Positions 16,417 through 25,542 of a DNA stretch of 64,000 bases are shown in pieces. A model generated the notes under the pieces. The model was not told the origin of the DNA, did no database searches, and saw only the letters and a program-made list of their open reading frames with translations. Numbering within the stretch: the first letter of the stretch is position 1; the number at the start of each line of letters is the position of its first letter. A program made the translations under genes and the position numbers. Source of the DNA: Oscillospiraceae bacterium (GTDB lineage: Bacteria; Bacillota; Clostridia; Oscillospirales; Oscillospiraceae); assembly GCA_017458065.1 (NCBI GenBank), contig JAFTGD010000006.1, positions 1 to 64,000 of the forward strand. The letters are read 5' to 3'.

Positions 16417-16452
16417 GAATCTGCCGTCCGTTTCTGTCATATTGCTGTTCTT

Positions 16453-16481
16453 ATTATAAACAATCCGAAGGACTTTCGCAA
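16453..16481 (-). promoter_or_regulatory. Promoter of the DUF2461-GT2 operon
   Basis: Minus strand TTGCGA and TATAAT with a 17-bp spacer. It lies back-to-back with the psuK promoter, the two -35 boxes being 3 bp apart. Confidence 0.6.
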
Positions 16482-16484
16482 GTG

Positions 16485-16513
16485 TTGACAAACACGAAAA
16501 AAAGCGGTATATT
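16485..16513 (+). promoter_or_regulatory. psuK-psuG promoter
   Basis: A consensus TTGACA and TATATT with a 17-bp spacer. The predicted start near 16520 excludes the frame beginning at 16482 and supports the ATG at 16548. Confidence 0.8.
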
Positions 16514-16547
16514 GAATAAGCAAAAGCTGAGAAATAAGCAGTTCTTT

Positions 16548-17666
16548 ATGAAAGGCGTGCAAAGCGTGACACTGAGGGAGCGCCAGATCCTCAACTGGAT
16601 CGAAGAAAACCCCATGATAACACAGGAAGAGCTGGCCCGCAGGGCGGGGATCACAAGATCCTCGGTCGCGGTGCACATCTCCAACCTGATGAAGAAAGGG
16701 CATATTGCCGGCCGCGGCTATGTCCTGAGCGGGGCCGCCTATGTGGCGGTGGTCGGCGGTGTCAACATCGACATCGGCGGCAGGCCCTTCCGTCCCCTGA
16801 TCGCGCGGGACTCCAATCCCGGCCGGGTCTCGGTCAGCCTGGGCGGCGTCGGGCGGAACATCGCCCACAACATGAGCCTGCTGGGCCTGAACGTCCGTTT
16901 CCTGACCGCCTTCGGCGACGATCTCCACGCCCAGCGCATCGAGGCCAGCTGCGCCGACCTCGGCATCGACATCAGCCATGCCCGTAAGGTTGCCGGGGCC
17001 TCCACCTCGACCTATCTGTTCCTGGATGATGCGGACGGCGACATGGCGCTGGCCGTGTCAGATATGGAGATCTGCAACAGGATCACGCCGGACTATCTTG
17101 CGGCGAATCTGAGCCTGCTCAACAACGCCCAGGTCGTCGTGGCCGACGGCAACCTGCCGGAGGAGAGCCTCGTCTATCTTACCGAGCACTGCACGGCGCC
17201 GGTCTTCGCCGATCCTGTGTCGGTCGCCAAGGCGGGGAAGTTCCGGCCCGTTCTCGGAAGGCTCAACACCCTGAAGCCGAACCGCCTGGAGGCGGAGCTT
17301 CTGAGCGGCGTCCGGATTACGGATGAGCGCTCCATGCGCCGCGCCGCCGAGAAGCTGCTGGAGACCGGGCTACACCGGGTCTTCCTCTCCCTCGGCGCGG
17401 AGGGCGTCTATGCCGCAAACCGGGACGAGCAGTTCCGCTTCCCGGGGATGCGGGCTGACGTCCGCAGCACCACCGGCGCGGGCGACGCTTTCATGGCGGC
17501 TTTGGTATGGGCCTATCTGCAGGGCATGGACCTGAAGGAGACGACCCGGGCTGCATCCGCCGCGGCGGCGATCGCCACTGAGAGCAGCGAGACCATCAAC
17601 TCCGCCCTCTCGGAGGCAGCAATACAGCAAAGAGTAAAAATGGAAAATAAAGGAGAAGCAACATGA
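16548..17666 (+). CDS. psuK: Pseudouridine kinase of the PfkB family with N-terminal winged helix
   Basis: 372 aa. An N-terminal HTH (LRERQILNWIEENPMITQEE, LARRAGITRSSVAVHISNLM) precedes a ribokinase/PfkB fold: VVGGVNIDIGG is the first signature and TTGAGDAFMAAL the second, with the catalytic Asp. Phosphorylation of pseudouridine to its 5'-phosphate is inferred from the next gene, psuG, whose start overlaps this stop by ATGA. The fused HTH suggests it also regulates its own operon in response to substrate, as in other HTH-PfkB proteins. The start is fixed by the upstream promoter rather than by a strong ribosome site. Confidence 0.9.
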   Translation: MKGVQSVTLRERQILNWIEENPMITQEELARRAGITRSSVAVHISNLMKKGHIAGRGYVLSGAAYVAVVGGVNIDIGGRPFRPLIARDSNPGRVSVSLGGVGRNIAHNMSLLGLNVRFLTAFGDDLHAQRIEASCADLGIDISHARKVAGASTSTYLFLDDADGDMALAVSDMEICNRITPDYLAANLSLLNNAQVVVADGNLPEESLVYLTEHCTAPVFADPVSVAKAGKFRPVLGRLNTLKPNRLEAELLSGVRITDERSMRRAAEKLLETGLHRVFLSLGAEGVYAANRDEQFRFPGMRADVRSTTGAGDAFMAALVWAYLQGMDLKETTRAASAAAAIATESSETINSALSEAAIQQRVKMENKGEAT

Positions 17667-18580
17667 ATCAGTATCTGGATGTTAACCCCGAAGTCGCGGC
17701 GGCCATTGCCGCCGGCAAACCCGTTGTGGCGCTGGAATCCACGATCATCTCCCACGGCATGCCGTATCCGCAGAACGTGGAGACGGCCCTGAGTGTGGAG
17801 AAGATCATCCGGGAAAACGGTGCGACGCCTGCGACGATCGCCATCATCGGCGGACGCCTGAAGGTCGGCCTGACGCCGGAAGAGATCGACTACCTGGGCA
17901 AGACCGGCACCGCCGTCACCAAGGCCAGCCGCCGTGATCTCGCGGTCCTGGTCTCCAAGGGGATGGACGGCGCGACCACGGTGACGACCACCATGATGAT
18001 CGCTGCCATGGCCGGGATCAAGGTCTTTGCCACCGGCGGCATCGGCGGTGTGCACCGCGGCGCCGAGACGACCATGGACATCTCCGCCGACCTGGAAGAG
18101 CTGGCCAATACCCCCGTGGTTGTGGTCTGCGCCGGGGCCAAGGCGATCCTCGACCTGAAGCTGACCCTGGAGTATCTGGAGACCCATGGCGTCCCCGTTA
18201 TCGGCTACGGCACTGAGGAGCTCCCGGCCTTCTACAGCCGTCACTCCGGACTGAAGGTGGACTACCGCATGGACACGCCGGAGGAAGTCGCGGGCGCTTT
18301 CCATGTGCAGCAGACGCTGGGCATGAAGGGCGGCATGCTGGTGACGAATCCCATCCCGGAGGAGTACTCCATGGACGACGCCGTCATCAACAAGGCCATC
18401 GACGACGCCATCGACGAGATGAACGCCCTCGGCGTCCACGGCAAGGAGGCGACGCCCTTCCTGCTGGCGAAGGTGAAGGAGCTCACCGGCGGCGACAGCC
18501 TCGAGTCCAACATCCGCCTGGTATTTAACAATGCCATGGTTGCTTCCCGGATTGCCGGATGCTTGTGCAAAATGAAATAA
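17663..18580 (+). CDS. psuG: Pseudouridine-5'-phosphate glycosidase
   Basis: 305 aa, the usual family length. Conserved blocks are VALESTIISHGMPYPQN, the catalytic-lysine region GTAVTKASRRDLA, TTVTTTMMIA, and the GGIGGVHRG turn. It cleaves pseudouridine 5'-phosphate to uracil and ribose 5-phosphate. With PsuK it lets the cell recover uracil and pentose from degraded RNA. GGAG lies upstream and translation is coupled to psuK. A terminator follows within 10 bp. Confidence 0.96.
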   Translation: MNQYLDVNPEVAAAIAAGKPVVALESTIISHGMPYPQNVETALSVEKIIRENGATPATIAIIGGRLKVGLTPEEIDYLGKTGTAVTKASRRDLAVLVSKGMDGATTVTTTMMIAAMAGIKVFATGGIGGVHRGAETTMDISADLEELANTPVVVVCAGAKAILDLKLTLEYLETHGVPVIGYGTEELPAFYSRHSGLKVDYRMDTPEEVAGAFHVQQTLGMKGGMLVTNPIPEEYSMDDAVINKAIDDAIDEMNALGVHGKEATPFLLAKVKELTGGDSLESNIRLVFNNAMVASRIAGCLCKMK

Positions 18581-18588
18581 AAGATAGT

Positions 18589-18610
18589 CCCCTCCGCGGC
18601 TGCGGAGGGG
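18589..18610. terminator. Bidirectional terminator between psuG and the ABC transporter
   Basis: CCCCTCCGC / GCGGAGGGG, a perfect 9-bp stem with a GGCT loop, followed by AATCTTT on the plus strand and preceded by AAGAT, which also pairs. It serves two convergent genes. Confidence 0.8.
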
Positions 18611-18615
18611 AATCT

Positions 18616-20361
18616 TTATGCCTGGGACTGGGCGCGTTCGAGGGCGGCGTAGGCGCCGTCCTTTTTTAACAGCTCCTCGCGGGAGCCCTGCTCCACGATG
18701 TGCTGATCGTCGATGACGGCGATGCGGTCGGCATTGCGGATGGTGGAGAGCCGGTGGGCGATGACGATGCAGGTTTTCCCTTTGCTCAGCAGGTCCAGGC
18801 TGCGCTGGATCTTCTGCTCGGTGACGCTGTCCAGCGCGGAGGTCGCCTCGTCGAGAATGAGGATCGGCGGGTCCTTCAGAAACACGCGCGCAATGGAGAT
18901 GCGCTGCTTCTGCCCGCCTGAGAGCACCACGCCGCGCTCGCCGACAAAGCTTTCATATTTGTCCGGCATGGCCATGATGTCCTCATGGATCTCGGCGCGA
19001 ACGGCGGCCTCGATGACCTCGCGGTCGGTGGCGCCGGGGCGGCCGTAGCGGATGTTCTCCATGATAGTCCCGGCGAAGAGAAACACATCCTGCTGGATGA
19101 TGCCGATGTTCTGTCGAAGGCTCTCCTGCGTGAGATGCCGGACGTCTTTGCCGTCCACCAGCACCGCGCCGGAACTCACATCGTAGAAGCGGGGGATCAG
19201 GTGGCAGATGGTGGTCTTGCCGCCGCCGGAGGAGCCGACCAGAGCAAAGGTCTCGCCGGGCGATACGGTCAGGTTGATGTCGTCCAGGACCTGTGTGCCC
19301 TCCTGGTAGGAAAAGCTGACATGGTCGAAGCGGATCTCGCCGCGCACGCCGCCGAGGACCTCGGCATCCGGCGCGTCGGAGATCTCCGGCTGGGTCCGCA
19401 TGAGCTCCACAAAGCGGTCGAAGCCCGCGCTGCCCTGCGCGTAGACCTCCATGAACTGGACCAGCTTCCGAATCGGGGAGATGAAGGTGGAAACGTACAG
19501 CGTGAAGGTCAGCAGATCCACAAAGTCCAGCTCGCCGCGCATGATCAGCAGCCCGCCCGCCGTCACGACCGCCACCTGCATGATGCCGATGGTGGCTTCG
19601 ATGCCGGCGTTGAAGAGGCCCATGGCCTGATAGTAGCGGACCTTGCTCTTCTTGAAAGCTTCGTTCGCGAGGTCGAACTTGGCGTCTTCGGCCTTCTCCG
19701 CGGCAAAGGCCTTGGAGGTGCGGATGCCGGAGATGCCGCTCTCGATGGCGGCGTTGATTTCGCCGGTCTTCACCTTGACGTCGCGGTTGGCATCCTGCAT
19801 GTTCAGGCGCTGCCGCACCGAGAAGAGAATGCAGATCGGCAGAAGCACGATCAGCACCAGCGTGAGCCTCGCATTGATGGTCAGCAGGATGATCAGCGCG
19901 CCGAGCAGCGTGACGCTGCAGGTCAGGATGTTCTCCGGCCCGTGGTGCGCCAGCTCCACGATCTCGAACAGGTCGCTGGTGACGCGGGACATGAGCACGC
20001 CCGTCCGGTTCCGGTCAAAAAAGGAGAAGGACAGCGACTGCATATGCAAAAACACGTCACGACGCATATCGGCCTCCACAAGAGTACCCATGCGGTGGCC
20101 GACAATCGTAATCATGTATTGGAACCACGCCCGCAGCAGGTAGGCGGAGAAGAGGACGGCCATCACCGTGAAGAAGGCCGCAAACTTGCTCTCCGGGAGC
20201 AGGGTATTCATCGCCTGCCTTGTCACATACGGAAACGCCAGATCCACCAGCGCCACGGCGAGGGAGAGGCCCATGTCCAGGGCAAAGGCCGCTCCGTGCG
20301 GACGGATATAGGATGCGAAGATGGACAGCTTGGACTTGTCAAAGTCGATGTCTCGGTTCAT
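18616..20361 (-). CDS. ABC transporter, fused permease and ATPase (exporter type)
   Basis: 581 aa. An N-terminal six-helix exporter domain (about residues 15-305) precedes the ATPase, with Walker A GSSGGGKTT, signature LSGGQKQR, Walker B ILILDEATSALD and the switch AHRLSTIRN. This is the half-transporter plan of MsbA/LmrA-type exporters, which work as homodimers or as heterodimers with a neighbour; no second half is adjacent, so a homodimer is likely. It is the last gene of a minus-strand run and starts 15 bp after ricT. Substrate unknown (lipid, peptide or drug). Confidence 0.94.
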   Translation of the reverse strand: MNRDIDFDKSKLSIFASYIRPHGAAFALDMGLSLAVALVDLAFPYVTRQAMNTLLPESKFAAFFTVMAVLFSAYLLRAWFQYMITIVGHRMGTLVEADMRRDVFLHMQSLSFSFFDRNRTGVLMSRVTSDLFEIVELAHHGPENILTCSVTLLGALIILLTINARLTLVLIVLLPICILFSVRQRLNMQDANRDVKVKTGEINAAIESGISGIRTSKAFAAEKAEDAKFDLANEAFKKSKVRYYQAMGLFNAGIEATIGIMQVAVVTAGGLLIMRGELDFVDLLTFTLYVSTFISPIRKLVQFMEVYAQGSAGFDRFVELMRTQPEISDAPDAEVLGGVRGEIRFDHVSFSYQEGTQVLDDINLTVSPGETFALVGSSGGGKTTICHLIPRFYDVSSGAVLVDGKDVRHLTQESLRQNIGIIQQDVFLFAGTIMENIRYGRPGATDREVIEAAVRAEIHEDIMAMPDKYESFVGERGVVLSGGQKQRISIARVFLKDPPILILDEATSALDSVTEQKIQRSLDLLSKGKTCIVIAHRLSTIRNADRIAVIDDQHIVEQGSREELLKKDGAYAALERAQSQA

Positions 20362-20376
20362 GAAAAAGGGGACCTC

Positions 20377-21696
20377 TTAGGAATTGGAACTCGGTTTGCC
20401 GGAGGACTTCTTGCCGTGGTAGTATCTGCGGCGGGGCTTGTGCTTCTTTTCCGCCTGTCCCTCTCCGCCGGAGACCGGCTGTACGGTGACCTTCTGCGGC
20501 TTGATGTCGGCCGCGGGGGCGCTGTCGGCGCTCTTGCGGGGCGCGCCCTGCTCAGCGTGCTGGGAGGGCTTTTTCTTACTGTGGGACTTCCTCCCGGCGT
20601 CGGAGGCGTTCTTGCTCCGGACGGACTCTTCCTTTACGGGGACCACGATAGGCGCGGCATCGCCCGCAGCGGGTTTCGCGCCCTTGCGGCGGCTGCGGCT
20701 GCGGCGGCTCCGTCTGGTGTGCTCCTGCTCGTCGGCCGCGGGGGCAGGGACGGGCTCCTCGGGAACGGGCGTGACGATCATCGTCGGTACGGCCCACTCG
20801 TCCACAGGCTCTTCTGCGGGCTCTTCCGCCTCCGGCTCCACATACTCCAGTACGTGGGGCGGCTCCACGCCGTCCTTGGGGCGTCCGCCGGGCACGGCGG
20901 CCAGCTCGTAGGACTTGTACTCGTGCAGCACGTCCTCCCGGTCGTCGTCCAGTCTGACCTTCACGGTCGAGCGCAGAAGATTGACCTGTACGGCGGTGCC
21001 GTAGCCGTCCTTGGTCTCAACGAAAGCGCCCTGCTTGGGCACCTTCTTCACCAAGTCCTCATAGGCCTCCTGCTCATAGCGCAGGCAGCACATCAGCCGC
21101 CCGCAGCTGCCGGAGATCTTGGCCGGGTTCAGGGACAGGGACTGGATTTTCGCCATCTTGGTCGACACCGGGTGAAAGTCGTCCAGAAACTGGCTGCAGC
21201 AGTAGGGCCTGCCGCAGATGCCGAGACCGCCCAGCATCTTGGCCTCGTCGCGGACTCCGATCTGCCTCAGCTCGATGCGGTTATGCAGGATGCTTGCCAG
21301 GTCCTTGACCAGCGAGCGGAAGTCGACTCTCCCGTCGGAGGTGAAGAAGAAGGTGGTCTTGTTCCCTTCAAAGTTGCACTCCACATCCACCAGCTTCATA
21401 TCCAGCTGGTGTTCGCCGATCTTCTCTTTGCAGAGGTCGAAGGCGGTCTTTTCGCGCTGACGGTTCAGCTCCTCCGTGCGCAGGTCCATCTGCGTGGCAA
21501 TGCGGAGCACGCGGCGCAGCGGGTGGACGACGGCGGTGTCCTCCACGGGGTGGTTCTCCCGTGAGCAGACGGCGATCTCCATCCCGTTTGCGGTGTCGAC
21601 GATCACGGAATCGCCCTCGCGGATCTGCAGTCCGGCGGGGTCAAAATAATAGGCCTTTCCGCGGTTCTTAAAACGAATGCTAACTACTTCGGTCAT
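20377..21696 (-). CDS. ricT: PSP1-domain protein RicT (YaaT family) with a long charged C-terminal tail
   Basis: 439 aa. The PSP1 core includes GLGICGRPYCCSQFL and GSCGRLMCCLRYEQE, whose Cys are the likely iron-sulfur ligands known from the B. subtilis RicAFT complex, a factor for RNase Y activity. After about residue 270 comes a low-complexity tail, first acidic and Pro-rich, then Lys/Arg-rich, longer than in B. subtilis. The ATG at 21696 overlaps the delta' stop by ATGA, which fixes the start; a longer frame to 21978 is only the antisense-like extension through holB. The holB-ricT order is common in Firmicutes. Confidence 0.93.
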   Translation of the reverse strand: MTEVVSIRFKNRGKAYYFDPAGLQIREGDSVIVDTANGMEIAVCSRENHPVEDTAVVHPLRRVLRIATQMDLRTEELNRQREKTAFDLCKEKIGEHQLDMKLVDVECNFEGNKTTFFFTSDGRVDFRSLVKDLASILHNRIELRQIGVRDEAKMLGGLGICGRPYCCSQFLDDFHPVSTKMAKIQSLSLNPAKISGSCGRLMCCLRYEQEAYEDLVKKVPKQGAFVETKDGYGTAVQVNLLRSTVKVRLDDDREDVLHEYKSYELAAVPGGRPKDGVEPPHVLEYVEPEAEEPAEEPVDEWAVPTMIVTPVPEEPVPAPAADEQEHTRRSRRSRSRRKGAKPAAGDAAPIVVPVKEESVRSKNASDAGRKSHSKKKPSQHAEQGAPRKSADSAPAADIKPQKVTVQPVSGGEGQAEKKHKPRRRYYHGKKSSGKPSSNS

Positions 21697-22544
21697 GTTG
21701 TCTCTCCAATATTTTGATGCGCGGCGCCTGCTTCGGCCGCGCTGTCGGAAAACGGCAGCGCGCTCACCGTGAGCAGGCTGAATATATGCTTCGCGTTTAC
21801 ATTTACTTTCAGGTGGTCCGAGCACTGCTGCAGCAGACGGTAGAGATGCATCGTCTGCTCCGGTGACAGGGCGCCCGGCGGCGTCCTCCCGCAGAGCATG
21901 TCCGCCGTGCCCTGAAGCGCGGCCTCGATAAAGGCCGCAGTTGCGTCCAGCTTGCTGAGCTCGTTTTTCGCGATCCAACGGTACAGCTTCTCCCGGTTGC
22001 CGCTGCGCACCGCGGCGAGGAAGCCTTCTGCCAGCTTCCGGTTCTCGTCGTCGGGGGCGTCCTCCTCGCCGTTTACGGTGATCAGGGCGCAGCGCGAGCG
22101 AACGGTCTCCAGCAGGAGGGCGGGGTTCTGCGCACAGAGCAGGAAGACCACCGTCGCGGGCGGCTCCTCCAGCAGCTTCAGCGCGGCGTTCTGGGCGCTC
22201 AGATTCATAAGCTCGGCCTCTTCGATGATGTAGGCCTTGCGCGGGGATTCGTTCGGCAGCACCTGGGCGTCGACTGAGATCTCGCGGATCTGGTTCACCG
22301 TGAGCTCGCGCCGCAGGTTGCCGCTCTTGTCGGTCTGACGCCGGACGGTGATGATGTCCGGATGGATCCCGTCCGCCGCCTTCCGGCAGCCCCGGCAGAC
22401 CCCGCAGGGCACGTCATGCCCGTTCAGGCAGACTGCGGCGGAGGCAATCTCCCTCGCCTTGCGCAGCGCGTCCTCCCGGGAGGGGGAGGAGAGAATATAC
22501 GCGTGACCGACCGCGGCGGGACTGGAAAAACGGGACGGCTCCAA
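21693..22544 (-). CDS. holB: DNA polymerase III delta' subunit
   Basis: 283 aa. A clamp-loader AAA+ domain begins VGHAYILSS, with the zinc module C-x8-C-x2-C-x2-C (CLNGHDVPCGVCRGC) and the sensor region KAYIIEEAELMNLSAQNAAL followed by LLEEPP. As in other delta' proteins the Walker A lysine is missing (SSPSREDALRKA), so it does not hydrolyse ATP but fills one clamp-loader position. It is coupled to ricT by an ATGA overlap. The C-terminal third is diverged, as usual for the family. Confidence 0.92.
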   Translation of the reverse strand: MEPSRFSSPAAVGHAYILSSPSREDALRKAREIASAAVCLNGHDVPCGVCRGCRKAADGIHPDIITVRRQTDKSGNLRRELTVNQIREISVDAQVLPNESPRKAYIIEEAELMNLSAQNAALKLLEEPPATVVFLLCAQNPALLLETVRSRCALITVNGEEDAPDDENRKLAEGFLAAVRSGNREKLYRWIAKNELSKLDATAAFIEAALQGTADMLCGRTPPGALSPEQTMHLYRLLQQCSDHLKVNVNAKHIFSLLTVSALPFSDSAAEAGAAHQNIGETT

Positions 22545-22628
22545 CGAAACGCTCCTCCTTCTGCCCGAAAACAGGCGACTTGCGAAAAATAACCAACTAA
22601 TTTACTATACTTCCAAATTGCCCCTGCG

Positions 22629-23273
22629 TCAACTGTTTTCCGTGCCTGCTTCGGGCATCCGGGACAGGACGATCAGCAGCAGGCCCTCCCGCACACAGAT
22701 CTCCGCTTCCGCCTCCGTCCACTGGTTGCTGACGCCGAGCGGGAAGGAGGGCAGAAGCTCCGCATCCCGGAGCGGGTACTTGGCCCCGGCGATGGAGACG
22801 CCCCGGCAGGGGCCGTCCATGGCGAAGACGGACAGGGACCAGCCCTCGCGGCGCGGGACGTGAAGCGACCCGTCCTCGAGGGTGATCATTTCGGTGTCCT
22901 CGCTGCGCAGAACGGCGCGGACCCCATGCCGCTGCGCGAAGACCAGACTTTGAAGATTGGCGATCAGGTGGTCCAGACGCCCGCCCAGCGCGCAGCAGAG
23001 CAGCAGACTCTCAAAACCGTGCTCAACGGCATAGCGCACTGCCAGCATGGTGTCGGTGTCGTCCTTTTCCGAGGCGTAGGTGTTCAGCGGGACCGAGGGG
23101 GCCACGGGCCCGGAATAGGAATCAAAGTCCGAGATGACCAAATCAGGCCGGATGCCGAGCCGCTCGCAGTAGACGTAGCCTCTGTCGCAGGCGATGACAA
23201 AGTCGTCCGCCCCGAGACCGTCAACGGGACTGAAGTCGCCTCCCGAGACGATCACACAGCGCCTGTCTTTCAT
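22629..23273 (-). CDS. thiN: Thiamine pyrophosphokinase
   Basis: 214 aa. Key motifs are VIVSGGDFSP, FVIACDRGYVYCERLGIRPD with DLVISDFDS, the EKDDTDTMLAV stretch that binds Mg-ATP, and GGRLDHLIANL. It transfers pyrophosphate from ATP to thiamine, giving the active cofactor. It lies 7 nt after the dipeptidase stop with only a weak GGGG ribosome site, so it is read from that operon. No TPP riboswitch is seen nearby. Confidence 0.94.
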   Translation of the reverse strand: MKDRRCVIVSGGDFSPVDGLGADDFVIACDRGYVYCERLGIRPDLVISDFDSYSGPVAPSVPLNTYASEKDDTDTMLAVRYAVEHGFESLLLCCALGGRLDHLIANLQSLVFAQRHGVRAVLRSEDTEMITLEDGSLHVPRREGWSLSVFAMDGPCRGVSIAGAKYPLRDAELLPSFPLGVSNQWTEAEAEICVREGLLLIVLSRMPEAGTENS

Positions 23274-23280
23274 CCCCGGC

Positions 23281-24681
23281 TCAGTAGTCCAGCGCTTCCA
23301 GACGCAGAAGCGCGACGATGTAGATCTTCAGCGCCTCAAAGAAGTCTGACTTGCGCGCGGCCTCGTTGATGCCGTGGATCGGCCCGCAGAAGTCCGGCAT
23401 GGGGCGCTCCGGATGCTCGGGCCCGAAGGCCGCCGCACTGGGGAAGTGCCGGGCGTAGGTGCCGCCGCCGATGGTGATGGGGCGGGCATTCTCGCCGGTG
23501 ATGAGGTTGTAGCTCTCGATGCAGGCCTGGATGGCGGGGTTGTCCAAAGCGGCATAGAAGGGGACGTTGTCCGCGTCGACGAAGATGTCGGCGCAGCTGA
23601 CGGCTGCCTCCTTCAGCGCGGAGGTGATCTTCTCGCCGGTGACGGTGATGCCGTAGCGGCAGTCGATGGTCTGGGTGATGACGCCGTCCTCGGTGGTGAT
23701 CTTGCCGCCGACGGCCGTAAGGGGTGTGAAATAGTCGTCTTCGCTCTGCAGGCCGAAGCCGCTGCCGTCGGTGGCCTGAAGCAGCCTTGCAATGAAACGG
23801 AAGTACGGCAGCTCCTCCTCCACGGGGATCCCGCGCTCCAGCAGGTACTCGACGATCAGCGCGATGGCGTTGACCGTGCCGGCGGGCATGGAGGCGTGGC
23901 CGCTGATGCCGGCTGCTTCCAGCTCCCAGATGCCGGGCTCGGTCTCGCGGACGCTCACCCGGTCGCTGGGCTCCAGCCGCCCGGCCCGCACCGTGGCGGA
24001 GGCTTTGGCCGGGACGGCGTTTGCCGCGACGCCGCCGTTAACGGCAAGGACGTTCACCGGCGTGTGGCGCGAGACCAGCCGCCCGTGGTAAATGCCTTTC
24101 TCGCCGTTGATGAGGGGGAAGTCCGCGTCCGGACTGAAGCAGAACAGGGGAGCGGGATAGTGCTCCAGATAGTGCTCCACATCCAGCATGCCGGTTTCCT
24201 CATTGCTGCCAAGAAGGGCGCGGACCGGGTAGCGCAGCTCCACGCCGCTTTCCTTCAGGTACTTCAGCGCGTAGAGGCACAGAACGCTGGGGCCCTTGTC
24301 GTCCATTACGCCGCGGCCCAGCAGATACCCGTCCTGTTCGCGCAGCGTGAAGGGGTCCGAGGGCCAGCCCTCGCCCGCAGGGACGACGTCGAGATGGGTG
24401 ATGGTGGCAAGATACCCCCGGCCTCTGTCTTCACCCACGGCGGCGTAGCCGATCTTGTTCTCGCAGTTGACCGCCTCGAGGCCAAGCTCGGACGCGATCT
24501 GAAGCCCGCAGTCCAGGGCGCGGCGGGACTCGACGCCGAAGGGGGCGCCTTCCGCGGCAGGACCCTCGACGCTGGGGATGCTGACCAGGCGAGCAATATC
24601 GCGGATGACGGCGTCTTCGTTCTCGCTGACAAAGCGTTCGATATCCGCAAGTCTCTTTTCGTCAATCGGATTGCAGTTCAC
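23281..24681 (-). CDS. M20 family dipeptidase (PepV/Sapep-like)
   Basis: 466 aa. The dinuclear zinc enzyme motifs are present: THLDVVPAGEGW for the first zinc site, GRGVMDDKGPSVL with the bridging Asp, and SNEETGMLD with the catalytic Glu pair. FGPEHPERPMPDFCGPIHGINEA carries the C-terminal zinc ligand. PepV-type enzymes cleave dipeptides inside the cell. An overall length near 470 aa and a central lid domain fit the PepV group rather than DapE. It starts about 30 bp after the rhomboid-like gene and continues into thiN. Confidence 0.92.
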   Translation of the reverse strand: MNCNPIDEKRLADIERFVSENEDAVIRDIARLVSIPSVEGPAAEGAPFGVESRRALDCGLQIASELGLEAVNCENKIGYAAVGEDRGRGYLATITHLDVVPAGEGWPSDPFTLREQDGYLLGRGVMDDKGPSVLCLYALKYLKESGVELRYPVRALLGSNEETGMLDVEHYLEHYPAPLFCFSPDADFPLINGEKGIYHGRLVSRHTPVNVLAVNGGVAANAVPAKASATVRAGRLEPSDRVSVRETEPGIWELEAAGISGHASMPAGTVNAIALIVEYLLERGIPVEEELPYFRFIARLLQATDGSGFGLQSEDDYFTPLTAVGGKITTEDGVITQTIDCRYGITVTGEKITSALKEAAVSCADIFVDADNVPFYAALDNPAIQACIESYNLITGENARPITIGGGTYARHFPSAAAFGPEHPERPMPDFCGPIHGINEAARKSDFFEALKIYIVALLRLEALDY

Positions 24682-24711
24682 TTGGGAACCTCCTTATTAA
24701 TAGACGGAGCA

Positions 24712-25542
24712 TTACTCCGTAAAATGAATGTGGTTGTTGATGTGGTCGATGCAGAAGCAGTGATACCCGGCGCAGCGCGAGCAGTAACGGAACTCCAGCC
24801 CCGGATACTCGGTGTCCGTCCGTCCGCAGACGGCGCACTTGTGGTGGTACAGCTGCTGGCGCTGTTCCTGGCGGATCTGGCGCGAGGCCTTGCGGAAGTT
24901 GACGGTGGAGGCGGAGGGCTTGCGCGGCAGATTGCGCATCAGCGTCCCCGAGAAGAAGATCACAAAGTTCAGCACCGCGACGATCGGCAGCAGGTTGAAG
25001 GGGAAGGGATTTGAGACCACCGCGAGGATAAAATACACCGCGTCGATCAGCGCCATGTACTTCATCCTGATCGGGATGAAGAAGAACAGCAGCACCTGCT
25101 GATTCGGGAAAAGCGCCGCGTAGGAGAAGAACATCGACAGGTACAGATACTGCGCGTCGATGCGGATGCGGTAGCCGCCCAGGAAGTACACCAGGAAGCC
25201 GTAGACCACCGTGATGAACCAGCCGATCAGCAGATAGACGTTGAACTGCGCCGTGCCCCAGTACTGCTCCAGCGTGCTGCCCATCCAGTAGTAGAAGTAA
25301 AACACCAGGAAGGCGAGCATGCCCATGCTGGGCGGATAGACCATGAAGGTGACCAGACGCCAGACCTGGCCGCGCAGAATCAGCGCCGCGTCAAAGCTCA
25401 GATAGCTCAGCAGCACGCTGTTTGCGGTCCCCAGAATCCAGAACACGACGTTCGCAATCGTCAGATAGCGCATCAGATTCGGGATCCCGAAGTTGGGATG
25501 ACGGTAACAGAACCGGTCAATCAGGCGCATGGGATCTTTCAC
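24712..25542 (-). CDS. Rhomboid/derlin-like membrane protein with C-terminal zinc finger
   Basis: 276 aa. About six membrane helices (residues 25-190) follow the rhomboid-superfamily layout, including WRLVTFMVYPPSMGMLAFLV with the conserved WR and LEQYWGTAQFN. The GxSG serine motif is absent at the expected helix (GWFITVVYGF), so it is likely a non-proteolytic pseudo-rhomboid. The C-terminus carries CAVCGRT and CSRCAGYHCFCIDH, a compact zinc-binding cluster. The start is GTG at 25542, with GGAGG 8 nt before it. Such proteins may retain membrane clients; function unknown. It leads the minus-strand run to pepV and thiN. Confidence 0.75.
   Translation of the reverse strand: MKDPMRLIDRFCYRHPNFGIPNLMRYLTIANVVFWILGTANSVLLSYLSFDAALILRGQVWRLVTFMVYPPSMGMLAFLVFYFYYWMGSTLEQYWGTAQFNVYLLIGWFITVVYGFLVYFLGGYRIRIDAQYLYLSMFFSYAALFPNQQVLLFFFIPIRMKYMALIDAVYFILAVVSNPFPFNLLPIVAVLNFVIFFSGTLMRNLPRKPSASTVNFRKASRQIRQEQRQQLYHHKCAVCGRTDTEYPGLEFRYCSRCAGYHCFCIDHINNHIHFTE

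Noticed and set aside
18985-21564. 859-codon open frame on the plus strand
   Set aside because: It runs antisense to the ABC transporter and ricT, has Gly/Val/Asp-biased low-complexity composition typical of a GC-rich shadow frame, and has no ribosome site or family resemblance.
22545-22628. Thiamine (TPP) riboswitch near thiN
   Set aside because: No CTGAGA-type THI-box was seen upstream of thiN or its operon.
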